Shown here: positions 35,472 through 44,949 of the stretch, in pieces
How positions within the stretch are numbered: position 1 is the stretch's first letter
Layout of the letters: every line of letters begins with the position of its first letter
Assembly: GCA_039804165.1 (NCBI GenBank)
Contig: JBDRZZ010000004.1
Coordinates: forward strand, 45,956 to 109,955
Reading direction: 5' to 3'
Source of the DNA: a candidate division WOR-3 bacterium
Lineage (GTDB): Bacteria; Hydrothermota; UBA3072
Length of the DNA stretch: 64,000 nucleotides
The notes under the pieces: model-generated
Seen by the model: the letters and a program-made list of their open reading frames with translations, nothing else
Database searches by the model: none
Told to the model about the DNA's origin: nothing
Translations under genes and position numbers: made by a program

Positions 35472-36046
35472 ACTATAGAATCTGGCATTATTACTCTTTT
35501 TATGAGACCCACATTTGGTGCAAACCATTCGTATTGAAGGAGAGTATCTTCATCTTCAATTACTTTCCTCCTCATTTGATAAACATTATTATACTTTGTG
35601 TTATTTAAAATAACATCAGTGCTTTTAACTGAATCTATCGAAATATATAAGTATTTCCTTACTGTATCTCCTTTATAGGTAGTAAAAAATGTAAATTCTC
35701 TTTCCCAATTTTCTCCTTCAATTGGAGGTAAAAAAAGATATGGTTCGTATACTTTTCCAAAATAAATTTTATCTCCCTCATAAGTTTTTACCAAATCTCT
35801 CACTTTATTAACTATTCCTTTCTTCCTCTCAAAGTATTGAAGATCGCCCCCTACATCTACTCCGAATAAATTTTCTCTATCTTCTATTACCTCAACTACA
35901 ACCTGATAATTTTCTTCTTTAACCTTATAAATCCACTTATTCCCTTCTTTTAAAGGGAAATAATCAGCTGTCATTCTTATAGAAAAAGGATTTTCACAAC
36001 TCAAAACCAAGACCAAGATCAAGAAAATCCACATCCATCTTGCCAT
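35438..36046 (-). CDS. Predicted lipoprotein, function unknown
   Basis: The 202-residue protein has a type II signal peptide with LVLSC (C17). The rest is a beta-rich domain with a DYFPLKEGNKWIYKV opening, which is common in small lipoproteins of deep-branching phyla and resembles calycin-like domains. A central loop of aromatic/charged residues and a final WELLSYIV strand suggest an extracytoplasmic beta barrel. It overlaps both the upstream small protein (53 bp) and the downstream Xer gene. Confidence 0.75.
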   Translation of the reverse strand: MARWMWIFLILVLVLSCENPFSIRMTADYFPLKEGNKWIYKVKEENYQVVVEVIEDRENLFGVDVGGDLQYFERKKGIVNKVRDLVKTYEGDKIYFGKVYEPYLFLPPIEGENWEREFTFFTTYKGDTVRKYLYISIDSVKSTDVILNNTKYNNVYQMRRKVIEDEDTLLQYEWFAPNVGLIKRVIMPDSIVWELLSYIVKE

Positions 36047-36428
36047 TAAAAACCTCTCTTAAAGAAAAACCAATCTGCAGACAGGGTTTCTCCTTCGGAA
36101 AAGAATAAAAGAAACGAACCAAGATAATTGGGAAAAGACCCTTTTCCAAACCACTTTCCCTACTTCTTTCACTTTTTACAATACCCATTTCGGGGAAAAA
36201 TCCAAACCTTTCTTTAAAAAAGAACTCTTTTCCTAAAGCTATTCCAAATATTTCTACTTTATAATTTGCCCCATTATAAAAAGAAGCTATAAAATCATAG
36301 TTAATTTTATATTCCCCTCCAACCATTAAAGAAAAACCAGAAGGAAGATCAAAAGAAGTAACACCCATAGGCATAGAAGAACTCACAAAAAGGTTAAACT
36401 CTATAATAAATAGAATTATGTTATTCAT
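35994..36428 (-). CDS. Small predicted outer-membrane beta-barrel protein
   Basis: The 144-residue protein has an N-terminal signal sequence (MNNIILFIIEFNLFVSSS). It is built from about eight alternating hydrophobic/polar strands with Gly and aromatic ends, such as GFSLMVGGEYKINYDF, and ends in LGLGFEL, as outer-membrane barrels do. No family could be named. It overlaps the following lipoprotein by 53 bp, an unusually large overlap, so translation of the two may be linked. Confidence 0.65.
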   Translation of the reverse strand: MNNIILFIIEFNLFVSSSMPMGVTSFDLPSGFSLMVGGEYKINYDFIASFYNGANYKVEIFGIALGKEFFFKERFGFFPEMGIVKSERSRESGLEKGLFPIILVRFFYSFPKEKPCLQIGFSLREVFNGKMDVDFLDLGLGFEL

Positions 36429-36488
36429 AATTAATTAATATTAAAGAACTATTTGATTTTGTCAACTCTAAAAAAAGTGCCTTAAAAC

Positions 36489-39155
36489 CTATTTTACCTT
36501 CTTTAGAAACCTCTCTATGATACCCTTAATAATATAACTTTTCTCATTTGGAAGAATTTCTAAAAATAAAGTTTTTACATCCTCTCCTCCAAGAAGTGAA
36601 AGCCCTCTAACAGAAAATTCCCTTTTTTTCCAATCCGAATTTTTTACATATTCAAAAAGTAGCTTTTTTACTTCGTCTTTATAAAAACTATCACTATATT
36701 TCTCTATTGCTTTTGAAACCACAATCAAAAACTCAGGAGGAAAATCTCCTCTTAAATTTTCTTTTATATAAGGAATAATAAGAGTATCAAATTGAACCAA
36801 TGAATTTATAGCAGCTGATTTCACTATAAGAGAGGGAGAATTAATAAGAGGGAGTAAAGGCCTAATTGCAGCTGTATCTCTTATCTCCCCTAAAGCTGTT
36901 ATAGAAACGACTAAAAGACGTTCATCTTTTAAAGAAAGGTAAGAAATTAATTTATTAACAGCTCTTTTCTCTTTTATTTTACCAAGAGAATAAACAATTG
37001 TTCTTATAAGCTTTTCTTCTTCCCTGGAAAGAGCTGAAATAAGAGAATCTCCAAGATTTTTCAAATTTAATTCTCCAATTAATAAATAAACATTCCTTCT
37101 TGCTTCTTCCTCGTTTACCGAAATATATTCCCTTAAATAATTCTCAACCAATAAAGAATCCTTCAATTCCTTTAAAAATTTTATTATAGCCCTCAACTCA
37201 AGAGCATCTTTTGTATTAAGTTTATCCTCAAAAATATACTTAATGGATTCTTTTTCTCTTTTTAAAAGAGCCTTTCTTGCTTCTTTCACTCTATCTTTGT
37301 TATTCCCAACCTCCCACTCTGAAGCAATTTTAAAAATTTCTTTTATAGACATACGAGAAAAATCTGGAACCTTTCTTTGAGGAATTTCTTCTCTTTCTTC
37401 ACTATTTTTATCAATTCCAACACCATAATCTCCATTAATCCAGTAAGTGTCATCACTCCCTCTTCCCTCAGGATAAAAATCTTTACCCATTAAATCTACA
37501 AAAATACCAATTCCAGAGAAACCCCGAGAGTAATTTGCATCTCCTATTCCAAGTTCTTCAGTAATATTATAAACATCTTCCCCAGAAAGGTCTGCAAATA
37601 TACCAATAGAGTTGTGAAGCCCAAGCCCTACCCCACCAGAAACCATATACCAATCATTTCCCGAAGAATCTATAAGAATACCACAAGAAAGATCATGTCC
37701 TTCTCCTAATCCAGGACCTTTACTTGAAAAATAGACATCATTTCCTCCAATATCAGCAAGAAATCCATAGGAAAGATGAATTCCCGTACCTTTAGAGTAT
37801 TCGGTAGAAAGGTATTTATCTTCACCTTCCTCATCTAAAAGAAAACCTGCAGAACACCAATAACTTACTCCCTGGGCGTATACATCTCCATTATAAAAAT
37901 CATTTCCACTTTTGTCATAAAGGAAACCAATCCCTCCTCCAAAATCTGGTCGTCTTCCCAATCCAAATCCTTGCGCCATAGAAAGAAATGAATTAGGATT
38001 AAGAGGGGTATTAAAATACTTTCCTCCCGCATAATAAACATCTGAACCACAAAAATCTGCCAAAATTCCAAAGCCAAGGGTGCTTCCAAAACCTTCCCCA
38101 AAACAATCCGTAGAATAAAAATCGTTTCCAGAATGGTCTAAAAGTATCCCAATTCCAAAATTAGCAGCTCCAAGGGAAAAAATCCCTCCTTTATAAAAAT
38201 CATCCCCTTCAAAATCTTCAATAAAACCAAAACCAAGATAACCACAGCCAATAGAGAAATGAGTTCCATAATATTTATCATTACCACCAAAATCAAAAAT
38301 AAATCCCACACCACCAAACCCTGAACCAATAGATATTATATCTTCTCCTAGATACACATCATTCCCTTCAACGTCAACAATAAAATTCAAGGCTAAACTT
38401 GAATCTAAAAGACCAATACCACCTCCACAATTAATATAATTATCATCTCCTCCCGGATCAATAACAAATGATGCTCCTTTATACTCATCTTTTCCTCTTG
38501 TTCCAACAAAAATTACACCAAATTTAGATTCAAATTTAAGAGGTAGAACTCCATCTTCTATTTTTCTAAGTAGTTTTGGAACTTCTTCTGCAATCTGAAT
38601 TATCAAAATCCCTACCCGAATTAACTTTTCAAAATCTACTTTCTCAACAATCTTAATAACCGTATCCTCATTTATTCCAGCTGTGTCAAAAGAAATATTA
38701 TATTTATTAAGTAAAACTACCTTAAGCCAATCATCCTCTGGGGAATCTTCATTTTCCCATCTACGAGGCAAAATAGAAAGTAATATCAATCTTTCTCTTC
38801 TATTAAGACTTTTAAAAGCTTCCTGGTAAAGTCTACCTGCCTCATTTATTATAGAAACTAAATCAGGTAAAGAATCAATGGGTAATGAGATATCTTTAAA
38901 AGAAAATCCTAAGTCTTCGGAAATGGTTTTTATAAGATTATTTTTTGAACCGTTTAAAGCTTTTTTTATTCTACGAACATATTTTTCCCCATTTAAAGGG
39001 GATTCCATCAATTCTTTCACTATAGGTAAAACAAAAGAAACTTCTGCCCAATCCAATCTTGGAAAATCAAAAGCCTCTTTTTCTAAATTTAGAATCTCCA
39101 AAGCATTGTTTATCTCTTTCTGAGGAATAAAAAAAATAACTAATAATAAAACCAT
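36489..39155 (-). CDS. Repeat protein: 12 DxxGxDxY units followed by HEAT-like repeats
   Basis: The 888-residue protein has a short signal sequence and an N-terminal helical region (about 12-205). Twelve copies of D-x-x-G-x-D-x-Y follow at residues 233, 261, 288, 314, 340, 367, 414, 441, 468, 496, 522 and 554. Most lie 26-28 apart, with glycine-rich IGxGxGxxGFG strands between them, a pattern of a right-handed beta helix or solenoid. The 47-residue step at 367-414 holds a loop insertion. HEAT-like repeats fill about 625-880 (ALSREEEKLIRTIVYSLGK and related). The acidic D/N/G units could bind calcium. A surface role is inferred; no family name is known to me. Confidence 0.8.
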   Translation of the reverse strand: MVLLLVIFFIPQKEINNALEILNLEKEAFDFPRLDWAEVSFVLPIVKELMESPLNGEKYVRRIKKALNGSKNNLIKTISEDLGFSFKDISLPIDSLPDLVSIINEAGRLYQEAFKSLNRRERLILLSILPRRWENEDSPEDDWLKVVLLNKYNISFDTAGINEDTVIKIVEKVDFEKLIRVGILIIQIAEEVPKLLRKIEDGVLPLKFESKFGVIFVGTRGKDEYKGASFVIDPGGDDNYINCGGGIGLLDSSLALNFIVDVEGNDVYLGEDIISIGSGFGGVGFIFDFGGNDKYYGTHFSIGCGYLGFGFIEDFEGDDFYKGGIFSLGAANFGIGILLDHSGNDFYSTDCFGEGFGSTLGFGILADFCGSDVYYAGGKYFNTPLNPNSFLSMAQGFGLGRRPDFGGGIGFLYDKSGNDFYNGDVYAQGVSYWCSAGFLLDEEGEDKYLSTEYSKGTGIHLSYGFLADIGGNDVYFSSKGPGLGEGHDLSCGILIDSSGNDWYMVSGGVGLGLHNSIGIFADLSGEDVYNITEELGIGDANYSRGFSGIGIFVDLMGKDFYPEGRGSDDTYWINGDYGVGIDKNSEEREEIPQRKVPDFSRMSIKEIFKIASEWEVGNNKDRVKEARKALLKREKESIKYIFEDKLNTKDALELRAIIKFLKELKDSLLVENYLREYISVNEEEARRNVYLLIGELNLKNLGDSLISALSREEEKLIRTIVYSLGKIKEKRAVNKLISYLSLKDERLLVVSITALGEIRDTAAIRPLLPLINSPSLIVKSAAINSLVQFDTLIIPYIKENLRGDFPPEFLIVVSKAIEKYSDSFYKDEVKKLLFEYVKNSDWKKREFSVRGLSLLGGEDVKTLFLEILPNEKSYIIKGIIERFLKKVK

Positions 39156-39183
39156 AAAATAATCTATTTAGCCTTATCCATCT

Positions 39184-39203
39184 TTAAAACCCCCTTAGGG
39201 TTT
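39184..39203 (-). terminator. Terminator after the sugar-acid operon
   Basis: On the minus strand AAACCC (39203-39198), a 5-base loop and GGGTTT (39192-39187) form a short stem followed by TAAA. It starts just after the HAD-gene stop at 39205 and before the repeat-protein gene, so it probably ends the uxaC-to-HAD transcript. Confidence 0.4.
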
Positions 39204-39204
39204 A

Positions 39205-40113
39205 CTAACTAACCCAAGGTGGATTCTCTGGTAAACACTTATCAAACTCTTCCAAAAGTTTATCTTGATAATTACCTTTATATTTCTCATTTAGAAAAAG
39301 GTCTATAGCCTCTTTATAAAACCTTTCCCAGGAAATTTCCTCTTTCCCAGGAATTATGGGATAAAATAGAGCATTATTCGCCTGGGCTGCCTTAAGGTCT
39401 CCGGGAGCGTCTCCTATCATTAAAATATGATCCTCTTTGTATTTTCCTCCTGCTGTAAGCTGAAGATGGTCTTTTTTCTTTCCTAATTCTTGTCCCGCAA
39501 TAATGCTTGCATATTTATCAATTTTGTGTTCCTTCCATTCCCTTTCTAAAGCCTCCCCTGGAGTAGATGAAACTACTATTATATCTGCATTTTTAGAAAG
39601 TCTCTCAAGACTTTCCCTCACCCAGGGAAAGGGAGGGATTCCCTTCACGATTTCCTTTATAGCCCAATTTACCTTCTCACTCCATTCTAAAACAAGTTTC
39701 AGTTCTCTTTTTTCTTCTTCATTCTCAGATTTTTCAATAGCCATTTTAAGACCTTCATTACTAAGGAGACTATTTGGATCATCCACCCATTTAAAATAAT
39801 AAGGAAATCGAGGAACTTCAAAATTACGTAACTTAACCATCGGGTGAGAAGGTAAAAGCTCACTTAAAATCCTTTTCAAGGTTACGTGACGATTGGCCCC
39901 CCTTGTCTTAGAAAAAAGATCCGCAAATTCCTTACATTCTCTTGCAGCCTGAGCCACAGGTTGAAGACCAAAATAACCAATCATCCAAGGGCAAAAACAC
40001 TCTCTTTGTTTAATCCCCATCGTATCAAAAACGCATCCATCAGAATCTATTCCTACAAAAAACTCATTTTTAGGTTGAAATTCTAATAATTTCTTTTGAG
40101 CCTCTCTAATCAT
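39205..40113 (-). CDS. HAD-like hydrolase, sugar-acid operon
   Basis: The 302-residue protein has motif I FFVGIDSDGCVFDTM, motif II VVSSTP and motif IV LMIGDAPGDLKAAQ with the acidic pair. A large cap lies between about residues 45 and 165, including NRHVTLKR. The first Asp of DSDG is the nucleophile and the second Asp, expected for phosphatases, is present. It may be a sugar phosphatase. It is the last gene of the run that begins with uxaC, 26 bp after pfp, and its substrate may belong to the same pathway. Confidence 0.75.
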   Translation of the reverse strand: MIREAQKKLLEFQPKNEFFVGIDSDGCVFDTMGIKQRECFCPWMIGYFGLQPVAQAARECKEFADLFSKTRGANRHVTLKRILSELLPSHPMVKLRNFEVPRFPYYFKWVDDPNSLLSNEGLKMAIEKSENEEEKRELKLVLEWSEKVNWAIKEIVKGIPPFPWVRESLERLSKNADIIVVSSTPGEALEREWKEHKIDKYASIIAGQELGKKKDHLQLTAGGKYKEDHILMIGDAPGDLKAAQANNALFYPIIPGKEEISWERFYKEAIDLFLNEKYKGNYQDKLLEEFDKCLPENPPWVS

Positions 40114-40139
40114 TTAACCTCCTTTTTCGAAATTCATCA

Positions 40140-41429
40140 TTATCTATAAGCCATAGGAACATATTCTTTTAATTTCTTCTCCGCAAAGATTGGTTTAAAC
40201 CTTGCAAATCTCATTAAACCATCTTCAAGTGGAACACGAACCCAATTTCCTTCTATTAAAGGTCTTGCATAATTAATAAAGTCATCTGTTACATCAATCC
40301 TATTTGGAGCAATCCAGGAAGATGGGAAAGTTCTCTCGGAATTAGCAACTTTCTCAAGAGGCACTTTGCTATAATAAACTTCATAAGAAGAAGTATCTTT
40401 TCTTAAAATTGTTGCCATATAACCAGAATCTCCAGAAGCCGCAATATTCACAGCTTCCTCTCCTACTTTATAAGCTTCTTCCAAGTCAACTTCTGAAGCA
40501 TAAACAATGGCATTTCTCTGATCGGTTCCTGGAATTTGCATTCTCGCAGCTCCATGAGCTTTAAGCCCAACCTTATTAAGGAAATTTGTTACTATCTGAG
40601 CAACTGTGGTTTCACTTGAAGAATACTCAATATGTCCAAAAAGATCTTTCTTCTCTCCAAGATCTCCAACAGGGAAACCCTCACTTATAACTACTATCAC
40701 TCTCCCACTTCTCTTTAGTTCATCATTCACATTATCTGCAAGTTCTGAAAGATTTAATCCGCTTTCTACTAAATAAATCTGAAGAGGTAATTCTCTTTCA
40801 GGATCCGCAAGACGAGCAGAAGCTGGAATAAATCCAATCTTCCTCCCCATGGCTTGGATAACAAGAACTGGATCACTTGGACAAGAACCTTTATTCTCTT
40901 CATTGGCATTTTGAATATAAAAAGCCCAATATCTCGCTACACTTCCATAACCAGGAGTGTGGTCTATTAATTTAAATTCAGAGTCTCCAACATCATTATC
41001 AATTGTTTTAGGAATCCCTGTAACGATAAGATCAAGACCCCTCTCTTTTGCAAGGAGTCCCACTTTATTAGCAGTATCCATAGAATCATTTCCACCTATA
41101 TAAAAAAAGTAACCAATATCATGGGCTTTAAAAACTTCCACAATGCGTTCAAAGTCCTCTTCTTGGCTTTTTTTCAGCTTATAGCGACAAGTCCCTATAG
41201 AACCCGCAGCAGGGGTAGTTTTAAGAAGATCAATCTCCTTTTTATCTTGAGCACTTATATCTAATAATTCTTCTTTCAGAACCCCTTCAATTCCATGAAA
41301 GCCACCATAAATTTTCCCAAATTTCTCTGGAAATTTCTTGCAAGTTTCTATAACCCCTCTAAGGGTGTTATTTATAACAGGTGTTGGACCACCTGATTGT
41401 GCTACAACAACATTCTTAGGTTTATTCAC
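40140..41429 (-). CDS. pfp: Diphosphate-fructose-6-phosphate 1-phosphotransferase (PPi-PFK)
   Basis: The 429-residue protein is a PFK-A superfamily member. The donor loop reads GGNDSMDT and the catalytic loop PKTIDNDV. Asp at the second site and Lys before TIDND are the residues that make these enzymes use pyrophosphate rather than ATP. It phosphorylates fructose 6-phosphate reversibly. In this operon it can take hexose phosphate formed from pentose phosphates into glycolysis. It lies 17 bp after the LarA-family gene. Confidence 0.93.
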   Translation of the reverse strand: MNKPKNVVVAQSGGPTPVINNTLRGVIETCKKFPEKFGKIYGGFHGIEGVLKEELLDISAQDKKEIDLLKTTPAAGSIGTCRYKLKKSQEEDFERIVEVFKAHDIGYFFYIGGNDSMDTANKVGLLAKERGLDLIVTGIPKTIDNDVGDSEFKLIDHTPGYGSVARYWAFYIQNANEENKGSCPSDPVLVIQAMGRKIGFIPASARLADPERELPLQIYLVESGLNLSELADNVNDELKRSGRVIVVISEGFPVGDLGEKKDLFGHIEYSSSETTVAQIVTNFLNKVGLKAHGAARMQIPGTDQRNAIVYASEVDLEEAYKVGEEAVNIAASGDSGYMATILRKDTSSYEVYYSKVPLEKVANSERTFPSSWIAPNRIDVTDDFINYARPLIEGNWVRVPLEDGLMRFARFKPIFAEKKLKEYVPMAYR

Positions 41430-41446
41430 GTTTTACACCTCCATTT

Positions 41447-42694
41447 TTATTTTAAGCGATATAAAATTTCTCCTGCATTCCAGACAAGAAGTTTCCCTTC
41501 ATTTTCTTTATTCTCCCAAGAGGACAAATCAATCTCCTTTGGATCTCTATATCCCAAATTTATAAGTTCACATCTTTCCTTAGGAATTCCGGTAGCAAGT
41601 ATTACATTTATCCTAGGTTTTTCAATCCCATCTTTATAAGTTCCAATCCCTTTAACATGAGTAGAATGTGCTTTTATCCCTCCAGGAACCCAGGAAAATT
41701 TTTCCTCCTGGGCAAGAAAGTAATCTCTTACATGATAACCAACCTTATCTAAAATCTTTCCGTGAGTGTAAGAAACCTCAGTAATGTGGGGAGCGTAAAT
41801 TATAAGTTCTCCACCATCCTCTACAACATTCTCAAGCTTATACATAACTTTTCCTGCTGTCCAAAGATCCTCATACATCTTTGGAGCAACTCCAAGAACC
41901 TCTTTAAAAGGTTTATCTTTATATATTATATGGAGTTTTTTAGAAAGCTCCACTGCTTTATCCCAGGCTTCTTCTGGAGTTCCAATAAATAAACCACTTA
42001 ATTTTCCATCTTTAACAACAAGACTAAAACAAACCTTCGGAATTTTAATAAAAGAAGAGGCAAGATCTATAACTTTCCTCACAGGCGTGTCTTTTATTCC
42101 ATTTATTTTCATATTGGTTATTAAAGCTCCAAGCCAGTGAAAGAAATTTAAAATCCGAGGCCCAGAAATGCCTGGGAAAAAATATTTATTTCCTCCAGAA
42201 AATCCCACAACTTCGTGGGGGAAAGTCGGTCCTACAATTACCAAAATATCATAATCTAAAACCATTTTATTTATCTCCACATCCACTCCTTCCCTTATTA
42301 ACCCTTCCGTAATCTCTTCAATTTTCTCTTTCGAGATAGTCCCTATTCTCACAAGAGAAGAAGGATCATTCCATTTGTGATTAAAAAAGTTTATGGTAGA
42401 ATATTTCTTCTCTTTCTCTTCCTTTGTAATCCCTATAAGTTTCAAGATTCTATCTTCACTTAAAGGAGGATGAGTTCCAAGAGCAATAAGATAATCCAAT
42501 TTTTTTACCTTATTTCCAATTAAATCATATATTACTTTAAAAAAAAGAGGTAAAGGAGCTGTTCGGGTGTGATCTGGGATTATAACAAGAATTTTCTTTC
42601 TTGAAAACTCTATATCTTGAAGCACTTTTGAGGAAAATTCCAGCACCTCTTCTTCTAGTAAGTGCCCCTTCTCCAATCCCTTACCAATTACCAT
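41447..42694 (-). CDS. LarA-family nickel-pincer racemase/epimerase
   Basis: The 415-residue protein (DUF2088) has PDHTR (residues 40-44), ALGTHPPLSE with H75, FFNHKW with H106, and FPHEVVGFSGGNKYFFPG with H160 and K170. These match the histidines and the pincer-linked lysine of LarA. The family includes lactate racemase and other 2-hydroxyacid racemases/epimerases, including D-gluconate 2-epimerase. The neighbours here are sugar-acid enzymes, so gluconate-mannonate epimerisation fits better than lactate. LarB, LarC and LarE are not in the window. Its start overlaps the gnd stop. Confidence 0.88.
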   Translation of the reverse strand: MVIGKGLEKGHLLEEEVLEFSSKVLQDIEFSRKKILVIIPDHTRTAPLPLFFKVIYDLIGNKVKKLDYLIALGTHPPLSEDRILKLIGITKEEKEKKYSTINFFNHKWNDPSSLVRIGTISKEKIEEITEGLIREGVDVEINKMVLDYDILVIVGPTFPHEVVGFSGGNKYFFPGISGPRILNFFHWLGALITNMKINGIKDTPVRKVIDLASSFIKIPKVCFSLVVKDGKLSGLFIGTPEEAWDKAVELSKKLHIIYKDKPFKEVLGVAPKMYEDLWTAGKVMYKLENVVEDGGELIIYAPHITEVSYTHGKILDKVGYHVRDYFLAQEEKFSWVPGGIKAHSTHVKGIGTYKDGIEKPRINVILATGIPKERCELINLGYRDPKEIDLSSWENKENEGKLLVWNAGEILYRLK

Positions 42695-44094
42695 TGGGTG
42701 TGGAAAATTCCTTCTTTATCCACTCTTTTATAAGTATGAGCCCCAAAGTAATCCCTTTGTGCCTGAATAAGATTTGCAGGTAAACGTTCCTTTCTATAAC
42801 TATCATAATAAGCAAGAGAAGAGCTAACCACTAAAGAAGGAATCCCAAACTCCACCGCAGTTTCAACAACCTTTCTAAGAGAACTTTGTGTGTTATTTAA
42901 TACTTCTCTAAAGTAATCATCAAATAACAAATTTGGAAGGAGAGGATTCTTCTCATAAGCTTCTGTTATATTTCCTAATATTTTAGATCTTATTATACAA
43001 CCTCCCCTCCAAATTCTTGCAATGTCTCCGAGCTTTAACCCAAATCCATATTCCTTTGAAGCAGCAGTTAAAAGAGAAAGACCTTGAGCATAAGCAATAA
43101 TCTCGGAAGCATAAAGAGCATCATGAACCTCCCTTAAAAATTCCTCCTTATCTCCATTAAACGTAAGAGACGGACCTTTTAGTAATTTTGAAGCTTCAAC
43201 TCTTAAAGCCTTACAGGCAGAGATAAATCTCGCCTCCACAGCAGCATCAATTGAAGGAATAGAAACTCCTAAATCCATAGCATTTTGAGAAGTCCATTTC
43301 CCTGTTCCTTTTTGAGAAGCCTCATCAAGAATAAGCTCCACAATAGGCTTTCCTGTCTCTTCATCTACTTTAGCTAAAACTTTCCCAGTTATTTCTATAA
43401 GATAAGAACCTAAAACACCTTCATTCCACTTAGAAAAAATTTCTGCTTGTTCCCTTATGGGTATCTTAAGAACATCTTTCATTAAATCATAAATCTCTGC
43501 AATAGTCTGCATAATTGCATATTCAATCCCATTATGAACCATTTTTACATAATGTCCTGCACCACCTGGTCCCATGTACTCACAACAAGGTTCTCCTTCT
43601 ACCTGAGCTGCTATCTTTTTAAATATAGGAGCAATAGCATCATAAGCTTCTCTATGACCTCCAGGCATAATGGAAGGTCCTTTTAGAGCACCTTCTTCTC
43701 CTCCACTTATACCAGTTCCTATATAAAGAAATCCCCTTTCGCTAACCTCTTTTGCCCTTCTCTCTGTATCTTTAAAAAATGAATTTCCTCCATCTATTAT
43801 AATGTCACCTCTAGAAAGATGAGGAATTAATTCACTAATCACCTCATCAACAGGAGAACCAGCTTTAACCATTAAGATAATCTTCCTTGGTGTTTCAATT
43901 GAATTTACGAATTCCTGGATAGAATGAGTTCCAATTATGTTTTTTCCCTTAGCCCTTTCCTCCAAAAATTTATCAACTTTTGAGGTTGTTCTATTAAATA
44001 CAGAAACAGTAAAACCCTTACTTTCTATATTAAGAGCAAGATTTTCCCCCATCACTGCAAGACCAATCAATCCTATATCTGCTTTCTTCTTCAT
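42688..44094 (-). CDS. gnd: 6-phosphogluconate dehydrogenase, decarboxylating
   Basis: The 468-residue protein is of the full-length NADP type. The NADP site reads GLAVMGENLALNIESKGF and FNRTTSK; the catalytic loop GGEEGALKGPSIMPGG and VHNGIEYAIMQ with Lys/Asn are intact. The C-terminal ISACKALRVEASKLL and AQRDYFGAHTY are also present. It turns 6-phosphogluconate into ribulose 5-phosphate, CO2 and NADPH. It sits in a hexuronate operon (uxaC-SDR-gnd-LarA), which suggests the flux enters as gluconate. Confidence 0.95.
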   Translation of the reverse strand: MKKKADIGLIGLAVMGENLALNIESKGFTVSVFNRTTSKVDKFLEERAKGKNIIGTHSIQEFVNSIETPRKIILMVKAGSPVDEVISELIPHLSRGDIIIDGGNSFFKDTERRAKEVSERGFLYIGTGISGGEEGALKGPSIMPGGHREAYDAIAPIFKKIAAQVEGEPCCEYMGPGGAGHYVKMVHNGIEYAIMQTIAEIYDLMKDVLKIPIREQAEIFSKWNEGVLGSYLIEITGKVLAKVDEETGKPIVELILDEASQKGTGKWTSQNAMDLGVSIPSIDAAVEARFISACKALRVEASKLLKGPSLTFNGDKEEFLREVHDALYASEIIAYAQGLSLLTAASKEYGFGLKLGDIARIWRGGCIIRSKILGNITEAYEKNPLLPNLLFDDYFREVLNNTQSSLRKVVETAVEFGIPSLVVSSSLAYYDSYRKERLPANLIQAQRDYFGAHTYKRVDKEGIFHTQW

Positions 44095-44116
44095 TTATAA
44101 AAAACCTCCTTTCTCT

Positions 44117-44932
44117 CTAAACACCTCCAAAAGCGGAGAACCCCCCATCAATAGGGATAACTACTCCATGAATAAACTTTGACCCTGGAGAAATTAACCA
44201 AATCACTGTAGAAATAAGATCCTCCGGGATCCCAAATCTTTTCATTGGAGTATGTTCAATTATAGCTTTTCCTCTTTCTGTCAATTTAGAGGTTTTCTCA
44301 TCTATCAGTAAAAATTTATTCTGTTCGGTCAAAAAAAACCCAGGAGCAATTGCATTCACCCTTATTTTATCTGAGTAATTTTGAGACATATATACTGCAA
44401 GCCATTTTGTAAAATTACTTACAGCAGCTTTTGCAGCAGAATAAACAGGAACTCTAGTAAGAGGACTAAAGGCTGACATTGAAGATATGTTTATAATAAC
44501 TCCTTCTCCTCTTTCAGCAATAACTTCTCCAAAAACCTGGGAAGCAAAAAAGGTCCCTAAAAAATTCAAATCAATCACCTCTCTTACAGCTTTCTCTTGA
44601 AGCTCAAAGAAAGACAAATTAGGTCCTGTAGTGGCTAACGCCTTATTTCCTCCAGCTCCATTTATCAAAACATCCACTTTTCCAAATTTTTTTAAAATTT
44701 TTTCTTTAGCTTCTAAAAGACTTTTTCTATTTTCTACATCTGTTTTAACTCCAATATTTTCAATATTTCTTTTATCTAAATCTTCACTAACTTCTCTAAT
44801 TCCACCCTCGGAAATATCAAGAATAGCAATTCTTCCTCCGAACTCACCAATAGCCTTCGCTATCTCAGAACAAAGAATACCGGCTCCCCCTGTAATAACA
44901 ACCACTTTTCCTTCAATATCGAAATATTTCAT
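44117..44932 (-). CDS. SDR-family fructuronate reductase-like oxidoreductase
   Basis: The 271-residue short-chain dehydrogenase starts at the ATG at 44932, because GGAGGAG lies 3-4 bases upstream; an ATG 12 bases earlier falls on the Shine-Dalgarno. GGAGILCSE is the nucleotide loop, the active-site Ser and YSAAKAA provide the S-Y-K triad. VVIPIDGGFSAF closes it. The variant is the one often linked to uxaC and uxuA in Gram-positive and Thermotoga-type loci, reducing D-fructuronate to D-mannonate. It lies between uxaC (17 bp gap) and gnd. A typical UxuB is of another family, so function is by context. Confidence 0.85.
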   Translation of the reverse strand: MKYFDIEGKVVVITGGAGILCSEIAKAIGEFGGRIAILDISEGGIREVSEDLDKRNIENIGVKTDVENRKSLLEAKEKILKKFGKVDVLINGAGGNKALATTGPNLSFFELQEKAVREVIDLNFLGTFFASQVFGEVIAERGEGVIINISSMSAFSPLTRVPVYSAAKAAVSNFTKWLAVYMSQNYSDKIRVNAIAPGFFLTEQNKFLLIDEKTSKLTERGKAIIEHTPMKRFGIPEDLISTVIWLISPGSKFIHGVVIPIDGGFSAFGGV

Positions 44933-44949
44933 TATCTCCTCCATAAATA

